Source of the DNA: Aurantimicrobium sp. MWH-Uga1
GTDB taxonomy: Bacteria > Actinomycetota > Actinomycetes > Actinomycetales > Microbacteriaceae
DNA: 64,000 nucleotides
Reading direction: 5' to 3'
Assembly: GCF_003325955.1 (NCBI RefSeq)
Contig: NZ_CP030929.1
Span: forward strand, 1,178,001-1,242,000
In this document: positions 1 to 12,256 of the stretch, in pieces
Layout: each line of letters begins with the position of its first letter
Position numbering within the stretch: position 1 is the first letter of the stretch
Notes under the pieces: model-generated
The model's input: the letters and a program-made list of their open reading frames with translations, nothing else
Told to the model about the DNA's origin: nothing
Databases searched by the model: none
Position numbers and translations under genes: made by a program

Positions 1-1
1 A

Positions 2-520
2 GAGAACGTGGTGGCAACGCTAACCTCTCCCCCCACCACGCTGGCTCCACTAGACCCAGACCTTGTCTATGACCTACTTGATGCCCTCGATTGGGATGAG
101 ACGGCTCTTGATTCTCGATTCACGCCTGCTGTGGGATTTAGTGGAAACCACCACCCCATCTTGGTACTCGACAGCCGTGAAACCCTTGCATCAATGGATT
201 ATGACTTTGATGTTTTAGCTCAGCTCATGAAAGAGCATGATTGGACAACCATCCAATTGGTTTACCCGGAGGAAGGTGACCCCCACGGCCGGCGTTGGCA
301 TTCACGCAATCCTGCTCCCTCTGTAGGAATCTATGAGGATCCTGCAACAGGATCTGCAGCAGCGGCCCTTGGCGCATACTTTCGCGAAACTGGTGTCTAT
401 GGCGTTGGTGACCACATCACCATTTTTCAAGGCGACGATATGGGGCGCCCCAGTTCCATCATGCTCACCATCGGTGGTTCACGCATGAAAATTTCGGGCA
501 CCGCCACCGATATTCTCTAG
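2..520 (+). CDS. PhzF-family isomerase/epimerase, C-terminal part (5' truncated by window edge)
   Basis: The reading frame is open to the left edge, so the GTG at 8 is probably an internal codon and the gene starts outside the window. The C-terminal half carries the PhzF family signature EDPATGSAAAAL, which forms part of the active-site wall, followed by a glycine-rich strand region (IGGSRMKISG) typical of the end of this diaminopimelate-epimerase-like fold. PhzF-like proteins isomerise small carboxylated substrates, but most genomic members have no known substrate, so no reaction is claimed. The stop codon abuts the stop of the convergent pseudopilin gene with no gap. Family assignment is firm; function is not. 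Confidence 0.85.
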   Translation, partial: ENVVATLTSPPTTLAPLDPDLVYDLLDALDWDETALDSRFTPAVGFSGNHHPILVLDSRETLASMDYDFDVLAQLMKEHDWTTIQLVYPEEGDPHGRRWHSRNPAPSVGIYEDPATGSAAAALGAYFRETGVYGVGDHITIFQGDDMGRPSSIMLTIGGSRMKISGTATDIL

Positions 521-970
521 CTAGCCCAACACCGTTCGTGCTGTTGCGGTAACAGAAATGTTGATACCGTCAGGCATAAACATAGACACCACTGGCGGAT
601 GCCAGGTTTTACGCAGCGTCACTTCTGAGCTGACCCCATCGGGAGTTCGCGCAGAAACAAGCTGAACGCCCACGCTATCTGCCTTGGGAATGATGCTGAG
701 ATAGTTCTGCGCCTGAGCTTTGACTGCTGTATCCGTCAAGGAAACCCGAGCGACACCATCAACCAGTTGCACATCATCAAGGTTGAATGCTTCAGCAGAG
801 ATAAGTGCAGCACCATCCGCAACGGTGAATAGTCTCTTGCGCTCGATATATAGGCTCGTTGCTGCCATCGTTCCCACAATCACAGCTAAACCAATCAATC
901 CGGCAAAGATAATCAAGATGAGGCTTGAACCTTCTTCTGAAGAAAGCGTTCTGTTTTCAATCCGTTGCAT
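521..970 (-). CDS. TadG-like pilus-assembly pseudopilin
   Basis: A 149-residue protein with a short cytoplasmic start, a Gly-Ser junction at residues 14-15 and one hydrophobic helix (about 17-41), followed by an exported domain with the phrase ADGAALISAEAF typical of TadG/TadE-like proteins (ADxAALAGA). This is the layout of class III signal-peptide pseudopilins. The glutamate usual at position +5 of the mature protein is replaced by a hydrophobic residue, so processing by the prepilin peptidase is uncertain. It is the last gene of the Tad operon; its ATG shares one base with the upstream stop (TGATG), which suggests translational coupling. Role inferred: minor component of a Flp/Tad pilus or related secretion system. 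Confidence 0.75.
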   Translation of the reverse strand: MQRIENRTLSSEEGSSLILIIFAGLIGLAVIVGTMAATSLYIERKRLFTVADGAALISAEAFNLDDVQLVDGVARVSLTDTAVKAQAQNYLSIIPKADSVGVQLVSARTPDGVSSEVTLRKTWHPPVVSMFMPDGINISVTATARTVLG

Positions 971-1431
971 CAGCGCACTCCATGAAAACGTGAGACAACC
1001 TGGCTCGCTTGTGAGCTAATCGGCACGACGGCTGCCTGGTCCAAATTCAACACGGCAGGAACCATCGGCAGTGGGACATTCACCTTCACGCCAATGCTGA
1101 CAAGCGAACCCGGAGTGAGACAGCCACCGTTTGTTTGCGTGCACGTGATTGTGACGTTGGCTTGTGAGGAATCTAGACCATAATCCGCAAGAGCAAAATC
1201 TATGGCTTGCTGCGCCCGAGCAACAGCAACATCAGGGTTGGGGGATTCCACATAAACCCTGGCTGCCTGTCTGGCAGCACCCTCAGTAGCAAGAGTTGCT
1301 CCCTGGACAGCAGAAACTGCGAGCACGAGATAGACCAAGGGGATCAGCAACAACATCCCCGCGGTGATGAACTCCAGTGAAGCTGAACCCTCCTCGCCGC
1401 GCAAACTAGTTATGTACTTCTTTCGCAGCAT
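970..1431 (-). CDS. TadE-like pseudopilin
   Basis: The ATG at 1431 is chosen because GGAGG lies nine bases upstream; an in-frame GTG at 1437 has too little spacing. The product (153 residues) has a short basic N-terminus, the pseudopilin junction G15|SASLEF with glutamate at +5, and one transmembrane helix, then an exported domain of about 110 residues with two cysteines. This matches the TadE family, minor pilins thought to be cut by the TadV prepilin peptidase and to help assemble the Flp pilus. It overlaps the next TadE gene upstream by 26 bases and the TadG gene downstream by one base. No peptidase gene is in the window. Confidence 0.8.
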   Translation of the reverse strand: MLRKKYITSLRGEEGSASLEFITAGMLLLIPLVYLVLAVSAVQGATLATEGAARQAARVYVESPNPDVAVARAQQAIDFALADYGLDSSQANVTITCTQTNGGCLTPGSLVSIGVKVNVPLPMVPAVLNLDQAAVVPISSQASQVVSRFHGVR

Positions 1432-1807
1432 GACCACTCACCTCCAGCGATGTTGCCGGTCCCCAGAGCCCAATCATGGGCAAGGGTGCTTGCACTGTGA
1501 TGACTGTTGCCGGAGCACCCAGCCAGTTTTCTTCATGCGTACTGACGTTGGTGGCATATTGCTCTCCAACGGCGGTGGTGATGAGATCTCGTGTGCGTTG
1601 CACACCCTCAGCAGGTGTCGAATCAATGAGTGCGCCCCATCGCGCTCCTTCCGAAGCAGCATCTTGCAACGTGTTTTTCACATGCAATACCAGGCCCAGC
1701 TGCAGCACGCCCAATGTCAGAAAGGTCAGCAAAATACCGACGAGGACGAACTCAACAACTGCCGAGCCACTGTCATCACTGGCAACCTGACGAAGACGTG
1801 CACTCAT
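1406..1807 (-). CDS. TadE-family pseudopilin
   Basis: A 133-residue protein with the textbook TadE start: about 14 polar residues, the junction G14|SAVVEF with glutamate at +5, and one hydrophobic helix (about 17-42), followed by HVKNTLQDAASEGARWGA, the conserved family segment (AxxAAREGAR type). The rest is a small exported domain. TadE proteins are minor pilins of the Flp pilus. The gene sits eight bases downstream of the small pilin-like gene and overlaps the second TadE-like gene. Two TadE-like and one TadG-like proteins in a row is common for actinobacterial Tad operons. Confidence 0.85.
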   Translation of the reverse strand: MSARLRQVASDDSGSAVVEFVLVGILLTFLTLGVLQLGLVLHVKNTLQDAASEGARWGALIDSTPAEGVQRTRDLITTAVGEQYATNVSTHEENWLGAPATVITVQAPLPMIGLWGPATSLEVSGHAAKEVHN

Positions 1808-1815
1808 GATGAAAC

Positions 1816-2004
1816 CTAGAAACTCACCACGCGAGAAATAGCTTGATCAAAAACGGTTCCTAGCGCAGGGGCAGCAATCGCCCAGATAGCAACAACCAGA
1901 CCAGCCGTCATCAAAGTGATGAGAACCCAACCAGGAACATCGCCTTGCTCGTCGTGCAGACGAGCATTCACATTATGAGCAATGTTCTTGAGTACTTTTA
2001 TCAT
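1816..2004 (-). CDS. small Flp-pilin-like membrane protein
   Basis: Only 62 residues: a basic N-terminus, an acidic patch DEQGDVPGW at 18-26, then one hydrophobic helix of about 20 residues and a short tail. Size, topology and position between tadC and tadE fit the major Flp pilin, or the small actinobacterial pilin-like proteins of Tad operons. The Gly-Asp junction could be the prepilin cleavage point, but the conserved Glu-Tyr pair of classical Flp pilins is absent. It could instead be a structural membrane protein of the system. The ORF is supported mainly by context and its plausible pilin layout. Confidence 0.65.
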   Translation of the reverse strand: MIKVLKNIAHNVNARLHDEQGDVPGWVLITLMTAGLVVAIWAIAAPALGTVFDQAISRVVSF

Positions 2005-2031
2005 TTCTTTCTTCTTTCTTTATTTGCCGGA

Positions 2032-2979
2032 TTAGAAACCGGATTGGATAACGAGCAAACCAGGGAACACCGCAAAGATGATGGTCACCGGCAATATCAA
2101 AAACACCAGCGGAACGAGCATGGCAACCTCTTTCTGGCCAGCACTTTCGAGCAAACGTCGCTTGGCATCCTCACGTGCATCAACTGCATGGGCCTGCAGG
2201 ACTGCCGACACCGGTGTTCCCCGGTTGAGAGCTCCCAAAATCTGTTCAATTCCGCGAGATAGTGCGGGAATACGCAGTTTTCGGCTCAGATTCTGAAGTG
2301 CGGTTGCCAAGGGAATACCCAATTGAACGTCCAAGACAACTACACGGAATTCATCCGTGACATCACCATGACCAATAGTGGCCATGCGTGAAAGAGCATC
2401 GGGTAAACCTTCACCGGCAGACAAACTCAAAGATAAAAATTCCCAGACTGCAGGGAGCTGTGCTTCGATGCGCTTCACACGAGATTTTGCTGCATAGCCA
2501 AGCAAATAGCGCACGCCAAAGAACCCCACCATCGCGCCCAGGATTGGGACGAGAACATAGGCAATAGCGACCGGTTGAACCCACAGTGCTACGCCTGCAT
2601 CCAGTAGAAGGCCAGCAGCTGCACCCCACAGTCCCCACGTAATTTGACGGGCACGGAATTCGGAAACGCTCAGGAGTGAACCTGCCCGGGCAAGTTCACA
2701 TTCGAGCCCATCAACCGGGCCAGCAAAGCGCTCGGTCAAGGTTTCGAGCGTGTGCCGTACGTTGCGCAGTCCAAAATCAAAGCGTGGAAACGGTGCAGCA
2801 CTGTGCGCGGTGACGTCTGCATATGCCTGGGGAGAAATGTCTGCCACCAGGTGAGCTACTCGACGTTGCAGTGAGGGACTGCGGAAGCTGGGCAAAGTAG
2901 TGAGAATAATCCACGCGCCCAATCCTGCGATAGCGCCGAGGGCAATCCCCCACGCACCTAATGAACTCATGCCAACCAC
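2032..2979 (-). CDS. tadC: TadC-like type II secretion system F-domain membrane protein
   Basis: A 315-residue integral membrane protein with an N-terminal helix (about 9-28), two central helices (about 115-160) and a C-terminal hydrophobic pair ending at LVFLILPVTIIFAVFPG. Between them lies the cytoplasmic T2SSF domain with the usual LSLSLSAGEGLPDAL and alanine-rich helices. Proteins of this family form, with TadB, the inner-membrane platform that the TadA ATPase turns to assemble the Flp pilus. The gene overlaps tadB by 13 bases. Distinguishing TadC from TadB rests on gene order and length. Confidence 0.87.
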   Translation of the reverse strand: MVGMSSLGAWGIALGAIAGLGAWIILTTLPSFRSPSLQRRVAHLVADISPQAYADVTAHSAAPFPRFDFGLRNVRHTLETLTERFAGPVDGLECELARAGSLLSVSEFRARQITWGLWGAAAGLLLDAGVALWVQPVAIAYVLVPILGAMVGFFGVRYLLGYAAKSRVKRIEAQLPAVWEFLSLSLSAGEGLPDALSRMATIGHGDVTDEFRVVVLDVQLGIPLATALQNLSRKLRIPALSRGIEQILGALNRGTPVSAVLQAHAVDAREDAKRRLLESAGQKEVAMLVPLVFLILPVTIIFAVFPGLLVIQSGF

Positions 2980-3851
2980 CGCTTTTCGTCCGGCAAATAA
3001 CCCACAGCAGTCATGATTTTGTATGCCAACAAACTGACGGCTAAGCCGACAAGAATTACAACTACCCCGGCAGCCGAGTTATATGCCTGAGCAGCCTCAG
3101 GCCTGGTGGACAGGAGCAGCATCACAATCCATGGCGCCATCACGCCAATACGTGCAGCCAACCTAATCCATCCTTGTCGCGCCTCTACTTCCTGGCGCAA
3201 AGCAGATTCAGCTCGCAGGTGTGATCCAAGTGAGCCGAGCACTGTCGTGATCTCGGTGCCACCGAGTTCACGACCTAACCTCAACGTTTCGATAATGCGA
3301 TCGCCGTTGGGATTGGCCCACCGTGCCTTTAGATCAAGGGCTGCGAGCTCGAAGTTGCCAGAAACCTTGTAGTCCTGGGCAAACAATGCTGCTGGAACGC
3401 TCACTGCCTTTGAAGAAAACCCTGCCAATGAGATGACAGCATCCGGAATGTTTGATCCGGAGCGAATGGCAGAAATCAGCGCATCCACAACATCGGGCCA
3501 TTGATTTCGCAATATCCTTTTTGCACGTGCCCTCCTGCTGGCGGCAAACATCCACGGAAGAGATGCTGCCGTGAATGCAATCACCATGCTGAGGGCAGAA
3601 ACACCAGTTACTGCCCAGGAGATTGCTCCTCCAATAACAGCTAAAACAGCTGCTAGCGCAACGATGACGGAAGGCTTCATCCCCAGCTGCAGAGCAGTCT
3701 CGTTCACAGAAATACTCAAGCGCGATGTGTGCGAACCGGATGTGAGGCGTTCTTTTCTCGGCCATAAAAGGCCTGAGATCATGAGAAAGATTCCGATGCC
3801 CGCTGTGGCTCCTAAGAATATTCCAAGAATTTCGTGTGATGAGAGTCTCAT
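2967..3851 (-). CDS. tadB: TadB-like type II secretion system F-domain membrane protein
   Basis: A 294-residue protein with an N-terminal hydrophobic helix, a pair of helices near 60-105, a cytoplasmic T2SSF domain containing LISAIRSGSNIPDAVISLAG and LGRELGGTEITTVLGSLG, and two C-terminal helices. This is the standard TadB arrangement. It is predicted to be the partner of TadC in the inner-membrane platform of the Flp/Tad machine. Its ATG overlaps the tadA stop by four bases (ATGA), so the ATPase and platform proteins are likely made from one message by coupled translation. Confidence 0.88.
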   Translation of the reverse strand: MRLSSHEILGIFLGATAGIGIFLMISGLLWPRKERLTSGSHTSRLSISVNETALQLGMKPSVIVALAAVLAVIGGAISWAVTGVSALSMVIAFTAASLPWMFAASRRARAKRILRNQWPDVVDALISAIRSGSNIPDAVISLAGFSSKAVSVPAALFAQDYKVSGNFELAALDLKARWANPNGDRIIETLRLGRELGGTEITTVLGSLGSHLRAESALRQEVEARQGWIRLAARIGVMAPWIVMLLLSTRPEAAQAYNSAAGVVVILVGLAVSLLAYKIMTAVGYLPDEKRWLA

Positions 3852-5062
3852 GCCGCATCCAACACAATTCGTGGGTTGAGATTAGTCAATTCGAACTTGT
3901 CGAGACGAGCAGGTGCATCTCCGGTTGCAACCAGGACATCCTCACGGAGTTCAAAAATTGTTGTCGTTTCAATCTCCCCGCCAACAATGCGCCCCGTTGG
4001 AGCGATGATTTCGCTCACGCGGCGACGCCCGAATCTATCCAGCTCACAGTGCACAACAACATCAATGCAGCTGGCGACAGTGGGAACAACAAAGCTGGCA
4101 TCGATGTTACGACCAGCTAGCAACGGAAGCGTGCAGAGCTTTGTTAGTGCATCGTGTGCACTGTTGGCGTGAAGAGAACATGCACCAGGTAATCCACTAT
4201 TGAGAGCAATGAGCAGGTCTAAACTCTCTGCTTCGCGCACCTCACCCACTACAAGACGATCAGGGCGCATACGCAGTGCTTCTTTGATTAACCGGCGCAG
4301 AGTTATCTCACCGGTGCCCTCCAGGCTTGCCTGACGACATTGCATGGCAACACAGTCACGAGCACCGAAGTTGAGCTCAAAGGTCTCCTCGACGGTAATG
4401 ATGCGCTCGTTTTCGCGCGAGCTGCGCAGGAGGGCATTGAGCATTGTCGTCTTGCCTGCTTGGGTGGCTCCGCACACAAGAATGTTCTGCCGCGCAAGAA
4501 CACTCATTCGCAAGAATTCCGCAGCTTGACGCGTAAGTGAACCACCCTCAACAAGGTCGCTCAGATGCCGGACACTATGAGAGAACTTTCGAATGTTCAC
4601 TGCCCAATGCTGAGAAGTAATGTCTGGGATAGTCACGTGCAAACGGGAACCATCAGGAAGTGAGGCATCCACGAACGGAGACGACATGTCGACCCGACGC
4701 CCTGAGGTTTGCAACATTCGTTCAACGAGATCGCGAACCTGCACGTCCGTCATGCTCAAATCAGTGAGTTCAGCAACTCCATTTCGAGCGACGAACACCT
4801 GTGTAGGTGAGTTAATCCAGATCTCTTCAATAGATTCGTCATCAAGGAAGGGTTGCAATGGACCTAATCCGGCCAGTTCTGCCATGGCCAAGCTGTGGAG
4901 CTCAGCATCAGTGAGTGGCTCCCCTGAATTGTGGACTCCGTCGCGAACTATCTCGTTACGTAATAACTTTTCAAGATCGTTTGTAGAGGTCGCCCCGGCG
5001 GCAGCTGAGTCATGTGCCTTGGCACGAACTGCACCAACGATGCGGGAAATGGAATCGGACAT
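3848..5062 (-). CDS. tadA: TadA/CpaF-type secretion ATPase
   Basis: A 404-residue cytoplasmic hexameric ATPase of the VirB11/CpaF family. Seen: an N-terminal helical region, the domain beginning near GLGPLQPFLDD (65-75), the Walker A motif GATQAGKTT at 198-206, the following acidic segment ITVEETFEL, and a Walker B-like RPDRLVVGEVREAE near 266-279. The family powers assembly of the Flp pilus and related secretion. It is first in the Tad operon. The AAA-like regulator TadZ/CpaE that often precedes it is not in the window. The 162 bases upstream hold no gene and probably carry the operon promoter, which I could not place convincingly. Confidence 0.92.
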   Translation of the reverse strand: MSDSISRIVGAVRAKAHDSAAAGATSTNDLEKLLRNEIVRDGVHNSGEPLTDAELHSLAMAELAGLGPLQPFLDDESIEEIWINSPTQVFVARNGVAELTDLSMTDVQVRDLVERMLQTSGRRVDMSSPFVDASLPDGSRLHVTIPDITSQHWAVNIRKFSHSVRHLSDLVEGGSLTRQAAEFLRMSVLARQNILVCGATQAGKTTMLNALLRSSRENERIITVEETFELNFGARDCVAMQCRQASLEGTGEITLRRLIKEALRMRPDRLVVGEVREAESLDLLIALNSGLPGACSLHANSAHDALTKLCTLPLLAGRNIDASFVVPTVASCIDVVVHCELDRFGRRRVSEIIAPTGRIVGGEIETTTIFELREDVLVATGDAPARLDKFELTNLNPRIVLDAA

Positions 5063-5224
5063 TCAGATAGCATGCCCGTTTCAGTTATTCGCCTGCAGGA
5101 GTTATCCACATCTCTGCACTTGACAAGAACACGCTCTGTTTATTGGGGCGACTGAGCAGCCTTACCCAAACAACGGTGATGTATTTCAAAACTGGAATGG
5201 GGCAGGCAAATACCAACAGTTGAA

Positions 5225-6052
5225 TCAACAGAGTTTCTGAACAACCCCAGAAACCACCAGGTTGAGCTCTGCAGGCCAGTCCTCGGTGGCAAGTTCACCC
5301 GGTTCCAGAATTAAATTCTTTGTTGCTGCCCAAGAAATGAGTTGCTCAACACTCTCGAGCGAAGACGTGACCGCGGCATCCTTCGCAAGGGCGCGAACAA
5401 ACTCGCCCTTGCCCTTCTTGTTGAAGTGGTTCAGCGCACGCAACTGACCGTTTTCTCCTTTGGTTACCACGCGCAGATAAACAGTGTTCTTTGCAGGAGC
5501 AAGCGGGGTGAGAGCTGAATAGCCTTCAGAGCGCAAATCAAGAACCAATTGAGGCGTTTCCTGGAGCATTTTCGCTAAGGCCTTGGTGCCTGCCTCAGCC
5601 CACGCTTTCTTGAGGCTTCCAGCGGCTAAAGTGGGCAATTTGGAGTCAAAAGAGAGTCGATATGCAGGAATGAGATCAAGCGCTTTCACGGGCCCGAGGA
5701 GAGCTGACTGAATAAGGACATGTTCACCCAGGAAGTCACGAGCCTCTGCAGAAAGATTAATCGCTCCGAGCCCGTCATAGAGCACCCCGGTGTAACGATC
5801 AATAGCCGGCATGGTTGGTGAGGTCTTGACCGTTTTATTGCGGTCAACCTCGCCCATTTGCTTGGGACTGAGCTTGAGTACTTCTGCGCATTCCTTGGGC
5901 TTACGTGCCAAAGACACCGTGGCAGCGACCACACGCTTACGAATGGCGTTCAGCTCAGGGAAAGACAGAGCTGATTCAGCAAGGAGCTGCTCCAATGGAG
6001 CACCCTCTCCCCCGTCACGCTTCGTTTCTGAGGGCGGCAACAAAATCAACAT
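5225..6052 (-). CDS. yaaA: YaaA family peroxide stress protein (DUF328)
   Basis: A 275-residue protein that opens with LILLPPSETKRDGG, the actinobacterial form of the YaaA N-terminal motif, and carries the downstream family landmarks MPAIDRYTGVLYDGL and DLRSEGYSAL. In E. coli YaaA lowers free iron and limits oxidative DNA damage during peroxide stress, and the fold binds DNA; whether this holds in actinobacteria is not shown by sequence. It lies downstream of atpC on the same strand, separated by a terminator-like hairpin, so it probably has its own promoter. Confidence 0.88.
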   Translation of the reverse strand: MLILLPPSETKRDGGEGAPLEQLLAESALSFPELNAIRKRVVAATVSLARKPKECAEVLKLSPKQMGEVDRNKTVKTSPTMPAIDRYTGVLYDGLGAINLSAEARDFLGEHVLIQSALLGPVKALDLIPAYRLSFDSKLPTLAAGSLKKAWAEAGTKALAKMLQETPQLVLDLRSEGYSALTPLAPAKNTVYLRVVTKGENGQLRALNHFNKKGKGEFVRALAKDAAVTSSLESVEQLISWAATKNLILEPGELATEDWPAELNLVVSGVVQKLC

Positions 6053-6074
6053 GAGTGTCCCTTAAGTGCAAACA

Positions 6075-6105
6075 CCCGCAGGAAGAGTGACTCTTCGACC
6101 GCGGG
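6075..6105 (-). terminator. probable terminator after atpC
   Basis: Read on the minus strand, CCCGC and GCGGG close an outer stem and GAAGAG/CTCTTC an inner stem around a three-base loop, followed by TGTTTGC. It lies 25 bases beyond the atpC stop and would end the ATP synthase message before yaaA. The T tract is weak. Confidence 0.5.
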
Positions 6106-6129
6106 CATTAGCGTGTGTGAGGTTGAGCG

Positions 6130-6402
6130 TTAGCTAACCAATTCTGCGGCAGAGGCAACAACGGAAACGTTGTTATTTTCAACCGAAAGGAAACCACCCT
6201 CTGCGTTAGCGGTGATTTTCGAGCCATCTTCCGTGGTGACACGAACTTCACCGCCGGCAAGAATTGCCAGCATAGGTTCGTGACCGGGGAGAATACCGAT
6301 CTCGCCTTCGCTGGTCTTGGCAACAACCATGCTGGCTGCGCCAGACCAGACTTCCTGGTCGGCAGCTACGACGCTGACCTGGAGGAGAGAAGAAGTAGCC
6401 AT
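6130..6402 (-). CDS. atpC: F1Fo ATP synthase epsilon subunit
   Basis: The start at 6402 gives a 90-residue protein beginning MATSSLLQVSVVAADQEVWSG, which matches epsilon subunits; an upstream in-frame start would run into atpD. The beta-sandwich domain is complete, with the conserved GEIGILPGHEPMLAIL turn at about 36-51. The C-terminal helical hairpin that inhibits ATP hydrolysis in many bacteria is absent, as in related actinobacteria. The subunit joins gamma to the c ring in the central stalk. Only two bases separate it from the atpD stop. Confidence 0.95.
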   Translation of the reverse strand: MATSSLLQVSVVAADQEVWSGAASMVVAKTSEGEIGILPGHEPMLAILAGGEVRVTTEDGSKITANAEGGFLSVENNNVSVVASAAELVS

Positions 6403-6404
6403 GA

Positions 6405-7928
<1,524 letters not shown>

Positions 7929-7951
7929 TTACCTGGTTTGGGAAGTCTGTG

Positions 7952-8851
7952 TTACTTGGCGGACGACAAGGCGTCGGCGCCACCAACGATTTCGGAAATT
8001 TGCTGCGTGATCTCGGACTGACGAGCGTTGTTCGCCAGACGGGTGTAGTCGCGGATGAGTTTGTCAGCGTTATCGCTGGCGGACTTCATCGCACGCTGAC
8101 GGCTGGCGTGTTCGGACGCAGCCGACTGAAGCATGGCGTTGAAGATGCGGCTCTCAATGTATACCGGGAGGAGAGCATCCAGAACCTTGTCTGCTTCAGG
8201 CTCGAATTCGTAAAGAGGCAATACCTCATTTTCTCCGGGCTCGTCCACACCTTCAACAACTTCCAAGGGAAGCATGCGAACGACGTGGGGAACCTGAGAA
8301 ACCATGGACACGAAGCGGTTGTAGACAACGTGAATCTCGTCGACGCCGCCGTCTTCGTAGTCGCGCATAAAGCTTTCGAGAACGGTGCTTGCAATCTCCT
8401 GAGCGGTCTCGAAGACAGGCTGGTCAGTGCCACCGGTCCAAACCCGCTCAGCAGGACGCTGGCGGAAGGAGAAGTAGGCGTTTGCCTTACGACCAACGAG
8501 GAAGTAGACAACTTCCTTGCCCTGTTCGCGCAGCAGTTCTGCCAGCTGCTCAGATTCACGCAAAACCTGGGAGCTGAAAGCACCAGCAAGACCACGGTCA
8601 GAAGTGAGGATCACGATCGCAGCGCGACGAATCTGCTCAGGCTCGGTGGTGAGCACGTGGGACACGTTGGAGTACGTGGCCACAGCAGATACCGCACGAG
8701 TAATCGCACGTGAGTATGGCGTGGACTGCATCACGCGTGCCTGCGCTTTTTGAATACGCGAGGCAGAGATCAGCTCCATTGCACGCGTGATCTTCTTGGT
8801 CGTCTGGGCAGAACGAATTTTCTGCCTATAGACCCGAAGTTGCGCTCCCAT
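7952..8851 (-). CDS. atpG: F1Fo ATP synthase gamma subunit
   Basis: A 299-residue central-stalk subunit. It starts [14 protein letters not shown] with the conserved helix [19 protein letters not shown], contains [15 protein letters not shown] in the Rossmann-like middle domain, and ends with the long helix [18 protein letters not shown] that turns inside the alpha3beta3 head. Length and both ends match the family. It lies between atpA and atpD in the normal operon order. Confidence 0.97.
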   Translation of the reverse strand: MGAQLRVYRQKIRSAQTTKKITRAMELISASRIQKAQARVMQSTPYSRAITRAVSAVATYSNVSHVLTTEPEQIRRAAIVILTSDRGLAGAFSSQVLRESEQLAELLREQGKEVVYFLVGRKANAYFSFRQRPAERVWTGGTDQPVFETAQEIASTVLESFMRDYEDGGVDEIHVVYNRFVSMVSQVPHVVRMLPLEVVEGVDEPGENEVLPLYEFEPEADKVLDALLPVYIESRIFNAMLQSAASEHASRQRAMKSASDNADKLIRDYTRLANNARQSEITQQISEIVGGADALSSAK

Positions 8852-8897
8852 GTCTCTCCTGAGGTTTCTCTAAAGGTGGTTGATATCTAGAAGACGC

Positions 8898-10538
<1,641 letters not shown>

Positions 10539-10600
10539 TGTGTTTTCCTTGTCTGGTTCAGCCGGTTGGCTGAGAGGGTTTGGTGAAGTCTTTCCTTGAG

Positions 10601-11398
10601 CTATCCAGCGAGCTGGAGTCGCAGTTCTTGAATACGGGACGAAACGGAGCCATCGATCACGTCATCGCCAACCTGCACGCGCAGGCCACCGATGATTGCG
10701 GGATCAATGACAAGGTTGATGTTGAGCTCGCGTCCGTAAACCTTGGCCAGAGTCTTACTCAGGCTGGTCAACTGCGCTGGCGCAATCGGTTGTGCGCTGG
10801 TCACGGTGGCAATGGAAGCACCTGCCTGATCCGCAACAACATCTGCTGCGTAGGAGAGCAGGGCACCGATGCGGCGACCACGGGGCTGCTGAACAAGCGA
10901 GGAGACGATAGCAATCGTTGCTGCCGATGCCTTGCCCTTGAGCAGTTTCACAACAAGTGCTGCTTTAGCCTGGGGGTCACCAAGTTTCGATCCGAGACTG
11001 AGCTCGAGTTCTGCGTCGCTCGACACGGCACGAGAGAACGCGAACAGCTCAGCGTCAACGGATTCATTCTTCTTGGCTCCCGACACAGCAGCACGGATAG
11101 CGATTTCTTCGACACCGGCCAACAGGTCTTCCTGGTTGGACCAGCGGTAGGAGACAATCTGTCCCAGCAGTTTGGAGGAGGTTGCATCCAGTCCCTTGCC
11201 GAAGACTTTGCTCAATAGAGCGGTCTTGTCAGCAGTGGGAACGGCAGGGTCTGCAAGAACGGCGCGCAATTGGGCAGACTCTGCAAGGGCACGACCTGCA
11301 GCAAAGAGCTGTTCGCCCAATGCCAGGTTTGCCTTTGCTCCCAAACCAGCAAGTGCTGCCTTGGAGCTGTCGATTGCGTGTCTGCTTGCGCTACCCAT
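10601..11398 (-). CDS. atpH: F1Fo ATP synthase delta subunit
   Basis: A 265-residue peripheral-stalk subunit, longer than the roughly 180 residues of E. coli delta but usual for Micrococcales, which carry additional N-terminal sequence. The C-terminal conserved motif is present near [22 protein letters not shown] (last 40 residues, quoted in part). It joins the b subunit to the top of the alpha3beta3 head. Its ATG shares one base with the atpF stop (TAATG), indicating coupled translation. Confidence 0.95.
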   Translation of the reverse strand: MGSASRHAIDSSKAALAGLGAKANLALGEQLFAAGRALAESAQLRAVLADPAVPTADKTALLSKVFGKGLDATSSKLLGQIVSYRWSNQEDLLAGVEEIAIRAAVSGAKKNESVDAELFAFSRAVSSDAELELSLGSKLGDPQAKAALVVKLLKGKASAATIAIVSSLVQQPRGRRIGALLSYAADVVADQAGASIATVTSAQPIAPAQLTSLSKTLAKVYGRELNINLVIDPAIIGGLRVQVGDDVIDGSVSSRIQELRLQLAG

Positions 11399-11943
11399 TA
11401 CTTAGCTGCCTTCTCCGACTTTTCTAGATCTGCGAGGAAGCGGTCAACCAATGCCTTGGACTTCTTGTCGTCGGTGAGTGCTTCACCGATAACGCCCGAG
11501 GCGAGGTCGATAGCCATGGTTCCCACTTCAGACTTGAGGGAAACCAGAGCGCTCTGGCGCTCTGCCTCAATCTGTGCCTTAGCGGTCGCGGTTACACGAG
11601 CTGCCTCAACAGTGGCGGTTTCCTTGGCTTCGGCAACAATCTTGACGCCGTCTGCGCGAGCAGCGTCACGAATCTTGCCAGCTTCTACACGTGCATCAGC
11701 AAGCTGAGCGGTGTACTTTGCCAGTGCCTCTTCTGCTTCCTTCTGTGCAGCATCTGCCTTCTCGATGTTGCCTTCAATGGCAGAACTCCGAGCTTCCAGC
11801 ATGGCTGAAACGTTGGGCAGAATCTTCTTCCAGAAGAAGATCAGGATGACGGCAAAGATAATCGCCGACCATACGAGGTCGTACGTCGCGGGTAGAAGAG
11901 GGTTTGGTGCCTCTTCTGCTGCAACGATGAGTGCCTGAAGCAT
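11398..11943 (-). CDS. atpF: F1Fo ATP synthase b subunit
   Basis: The ATG at 11943 is used; upstream in-frame codons encode a Ser/Pro-rich leader that runs into the atpE region and does not look like a b subunit. The 181-residue product has a short periplasmic start, one membrane helix (about 20-40: LVWSAIIFAVILIFFWKKIL) and a long charged, alanine-rich helix that forms the dimeric peripheral stalk. It holds the F1 head still against the rotating c ring. Confidence 0.95.
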   Translation of the reverse strand: MLQALIVAAEEAPNPLLPATYDLVWSAIIFAVILIFFWKKILPNVSAMLEARSSAIEGNIEKADAAQKEAEEALAKYTAQLADARVEAGKIRDAARADGVKIVAEAKETATVEAARVTATAKAQIEAERQSALVSLKSEVGTMAIDLASGVIGEALTDDKKSKALVDRFLADLEKSEKAAK

Positions 11944-11974
11944 GTTGTCTCCGTGTCGAAAGAGCGGAATGTGA

Positions 11975-12256
<282 letters not shown>

